6,661 nt of DNA, taken from contig JAGGVT010000060.1 of the NCBI GenBank assembly GCA_021157815.1, positions 1 through 6,661 on the forward strand, given 5' to 3'. The position numbers and the translations under genes are program-made. The notes beneath the pieces were generated by a model. That model did no database searches and was not told the DNA's origin. It saw nothing but the letters and a program-made list of their open reading frames with translations. This DNA is from a bacterium. Its GTDB lineage: Bacteria; JAJVIF01; JAGGVT01. Positions 5,418 to 6,661 of this stretch are shown here, piece by piece. Within the stretch, counting starts at the first letter, position 1. Each line of letters begins with the position of its first letter.

Positions 5418-6602
5418 TTAAAACTCCAATCCCTCTCTCTTTATCTCACCTCTAATCCTATTCAGCGCAATCAGGTGTTGAATCTTTGAAATGAGCGAAG
5501 ACCTTTTCCGCTTTTCCTTCACGCTGAAAACATTCAGAAAACCATCGGCGGCGCCCGGTTCACGGCTATACCGCACGAACAATTCGCGCGTGTAATCGCT
5601 TTTGAAAGCGACTTTTTCCACTCTTTTGAAATAGTTGAAACTGTATTTAAATTCACGCTCACATCGAAGGTTATAGGAGAGCGCGGGGTTTGAATGTCCA
5701 TTGCGGTATGTATCAATAATCGCCTCAGCGGCAAAAAGCCCGGATTTCATTGCGTAATAAATTCCCTCACCGCATCCGGGAAGAACATAACCGGCGGCGT
5801 CACCGACAAGGAAAACACGATCCCTTGCCGGTTCGGAATAGATTGTAGATGGTATCGGCGCTGAGCCTCTGCCAAGCACCTCGCCGCCATCAAGCCATTT
5901 CGCGTTAAGTTCTTTCAGATTATTCAGGTATTGGGAAATGTTTTTCGCGTATTTATACCGCGTGCCGACTCCGATTGAAATATATTCACGGTGCGGAAAA
6001 ACCCAGCCGTAGTAATCTGGAGATACCTTTGTTGAATAGAATAATCCTGACACTGAATTCCAGTGGGCCATGCCATCGGGATTCGGGCGAATGTATTCCT
6101 GCATCGATGCCACATAATCAAGCCTGTCAGCCTGCATCATACGCGCCACTCTGCTGATTGCGCCATCCGCTCCGATGAGATAATCCGCTTTTGCCCAGAA
6201 ATGCTGCCCTGTGGAATCCTGGTAATTTACTTTTATCGCATCCGTGGCAGGCTCATAACCGAAAACCTCTTTTTCCTCGATAATCGCGCCGCGTTCTATC
6301 GCCCTGTTTCTAAGATACTTGTCGAACTCATGGCGCCTGACCGTAGCCATGTATTCGCCATCGGGGAAATCCAATTCGACCATCACGCCTGAGGGCCCAT
6401 GGAATCTGACCCTCTCGCATTTTTGCTGGATTATGTCATCCGGGATATTGAAATCGTTGACAAGAGCCGATGGTATCCCACCAGCGCAGGTTTTATCATT
6501 ATCCATCGAGCGTTCGAACAGGATTGTTCGAATACCGCTTGCGGACAGTTTTTCTGCAGCAATGGCTCCCGCCGGTCCCCCTCCGGCAATTATCACCTGC
6601 AT
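5418..6602 (-). CDS. Geranylgeranyl reductase-family FAD-dependent oxidoreductase
   Basis: This is a 394-residue flavoprotein of the geranylgeranyl reductase family (ChlP/BchP and archaeal GGR relatives), which saturates double bonds of isoprenoid chains on lipids, quinones or pigments. The FAD-binding Rossmann motif GGGPAG is at 7-12, with E30 at the end of strand 2 for the ribose. CAGGIP at 39-44 corresponds to the C-G-G-x-x-P stretch of ChlP. YGWVFP at 198-203 is a family hallmark. VFLVGDAAGYVLPGCGEGIY at 263-282 is the second FAD motif, followed by a helix containing MKSG. The C-terminus is basic and helical with no membrane segment. The start is the first in-frame ATG after an upstream TAG. 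GGAGG (complement of 6614-6618) lies 11 nt before it, slightly far. No chlorophyll genes are nearby, so a quinone, dolichol-like or membrane-lipid substrate is as likely as a pigment. Confidence 0.92.
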   Translation of the reverse strand: MQVIIAGGGPAGAIAAEKLSASGIRTILFERSMDNDKTCAGGIPSALVNDFNIPDDIIQQKCERVRFHGPSGVMVELDFPDGEYMATVRRHEFDKYLRNRAIERGAIIEEKEVFGYEPATDAIKVNYQDSTGQHFWAKADYLIGADGAISRVARMMQADRLDYVASMQEYIRPNPDGMAHWNSVSGLFYSTKVSPDYYGWVFPHREYISIGVGTRYKYAKNISQYLNNLKELNAKWLDGGEVLGRGSAPIPSTIYSEPARDRVFLVGDAAGYVLPGCGEGIYYAMKSGLFAAEAIIDTYRNGHSNPALSYNLRCEREFKYSFNYFKRVEKVAFKSDYTRELFVRYSREPGAADGFLNVFSVKEKRKRSSLISKIQHLIALNRIRGEIKREGLEF

Positions 6603-6643
6603 CGATTTGGCATCCTCCAGTATCGGTATTGACTGCTATTTCT

Positions 6644-6661
6644 GCGGACAAAGTTGTCCGC
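6644..6661. repeat. Hairpin at the right edge, upstream of the reductase
   Basis: GCGGACAA at 6644-6651 and TTGTCCGC at 6654-6661 are perfect complements with a 2-nt centre, ending at the last base of the window, so the stem may be longer. It lies about 42 nt upstream of the minus-strand reductase start. It could be an operator or leader hairpin for that gene, or the stem of a terminator whose T-run is outside the window. Its arms share GGACA/TGTCC with the terminator at 4041-4061. Confidence 0.6.

Noticed and set aside
6063-6392. Plus-strand reading frame of about 109 codons inside the reductase region
   Set aside because: It is antisense to a full-length gene with intact flavoprotein motifs, has no ribosome site, and its translation looks like no known family.

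Overview
The window carries six protein genes and a notable amount of repetitive, hairpin-forming intergenic DNA. It looks like the chromosome of an uncultivated, moderately AT-rich bacterium. An O-antigen ligase/polymerase-type membrane protein and a Wzt-type ABC ATPase point to a cell that makes and exports surface polysaccharide, most simply a diderm. Nothing in the sequence fixes the phylum. I see no tRNA, rRNA, CRISPR array, transposase, phage gene or recognisable defence gene.

Layout, left to right. Positions 1-136 are an uninterrupted array of seventeen 8-bp units (consensus GCAGGTTA alternating with GTAAGTTA) that runs off the left edge. Positions 137-331 hold two strong palindromes that can also pair with each other. 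At 332/335-2452 (+) is an O-antigen ligase-like polytopic membrane protein with a TPR-like C-terminal region. Positions 2453-2725 hold an 80-bp element bounded by 24-nt inverted repeats and a weak promoter. At 2726-3391 (+) is rpe (ribulose-phosphate 3-epimerase), followed after 4 nt by a small FmdB-type zinc-ribbon gene (3396-3608). A hairpin with a T-run at 3715-3746 separates it from a second, paralogous zinc-ribbon gene (3770-3976). That gene is closed by a good intrinsic terminator at 4041-4069. At 4121-5305 (+) is a Wzt-type ABC ATPase with the C-terminal carbohydrate-binding domain. Its start is forced by an in-frame stop just upstream, and a perfect TATAAT lies 8 nt before it, so the mRNA may be leaderless. 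The same octamer family returns at 5307-5406, filling the gap between the ABC gene and the convergent geranylgeranyl-reductase-family flavoprotein (6602-5418, minus). A hairpin at the right edge lies upstream of that gene.

How the genes fit together. The ligase-like protein and the Wzt-type ATPase both belong to surface-glycan assembly. They are separated by unrelated housekeeping genes and lack their usual partners (no Wzm permease or glycosyltransferases here), so this is not a complete polysaccharide locus. rpe links the pentose phosphate and Calvin-type pathways. The flavoprotein probably reduces isoprenoid double bonds. The likely transcription units are the ligase gene alone, rpe with the first zinc ribbon, the second zinc ribbon, the ABC gene alone, and the minus-strand reductase.

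I see no obviously new multi-gene system. The most unusual signals are non-coding: the octamer arrays at two gene borders, the mutually exclusive palindromes before the ligase gene, the 24-nt inverted-repeat element before rpe, and the probable leaderless start of the ABC gene.
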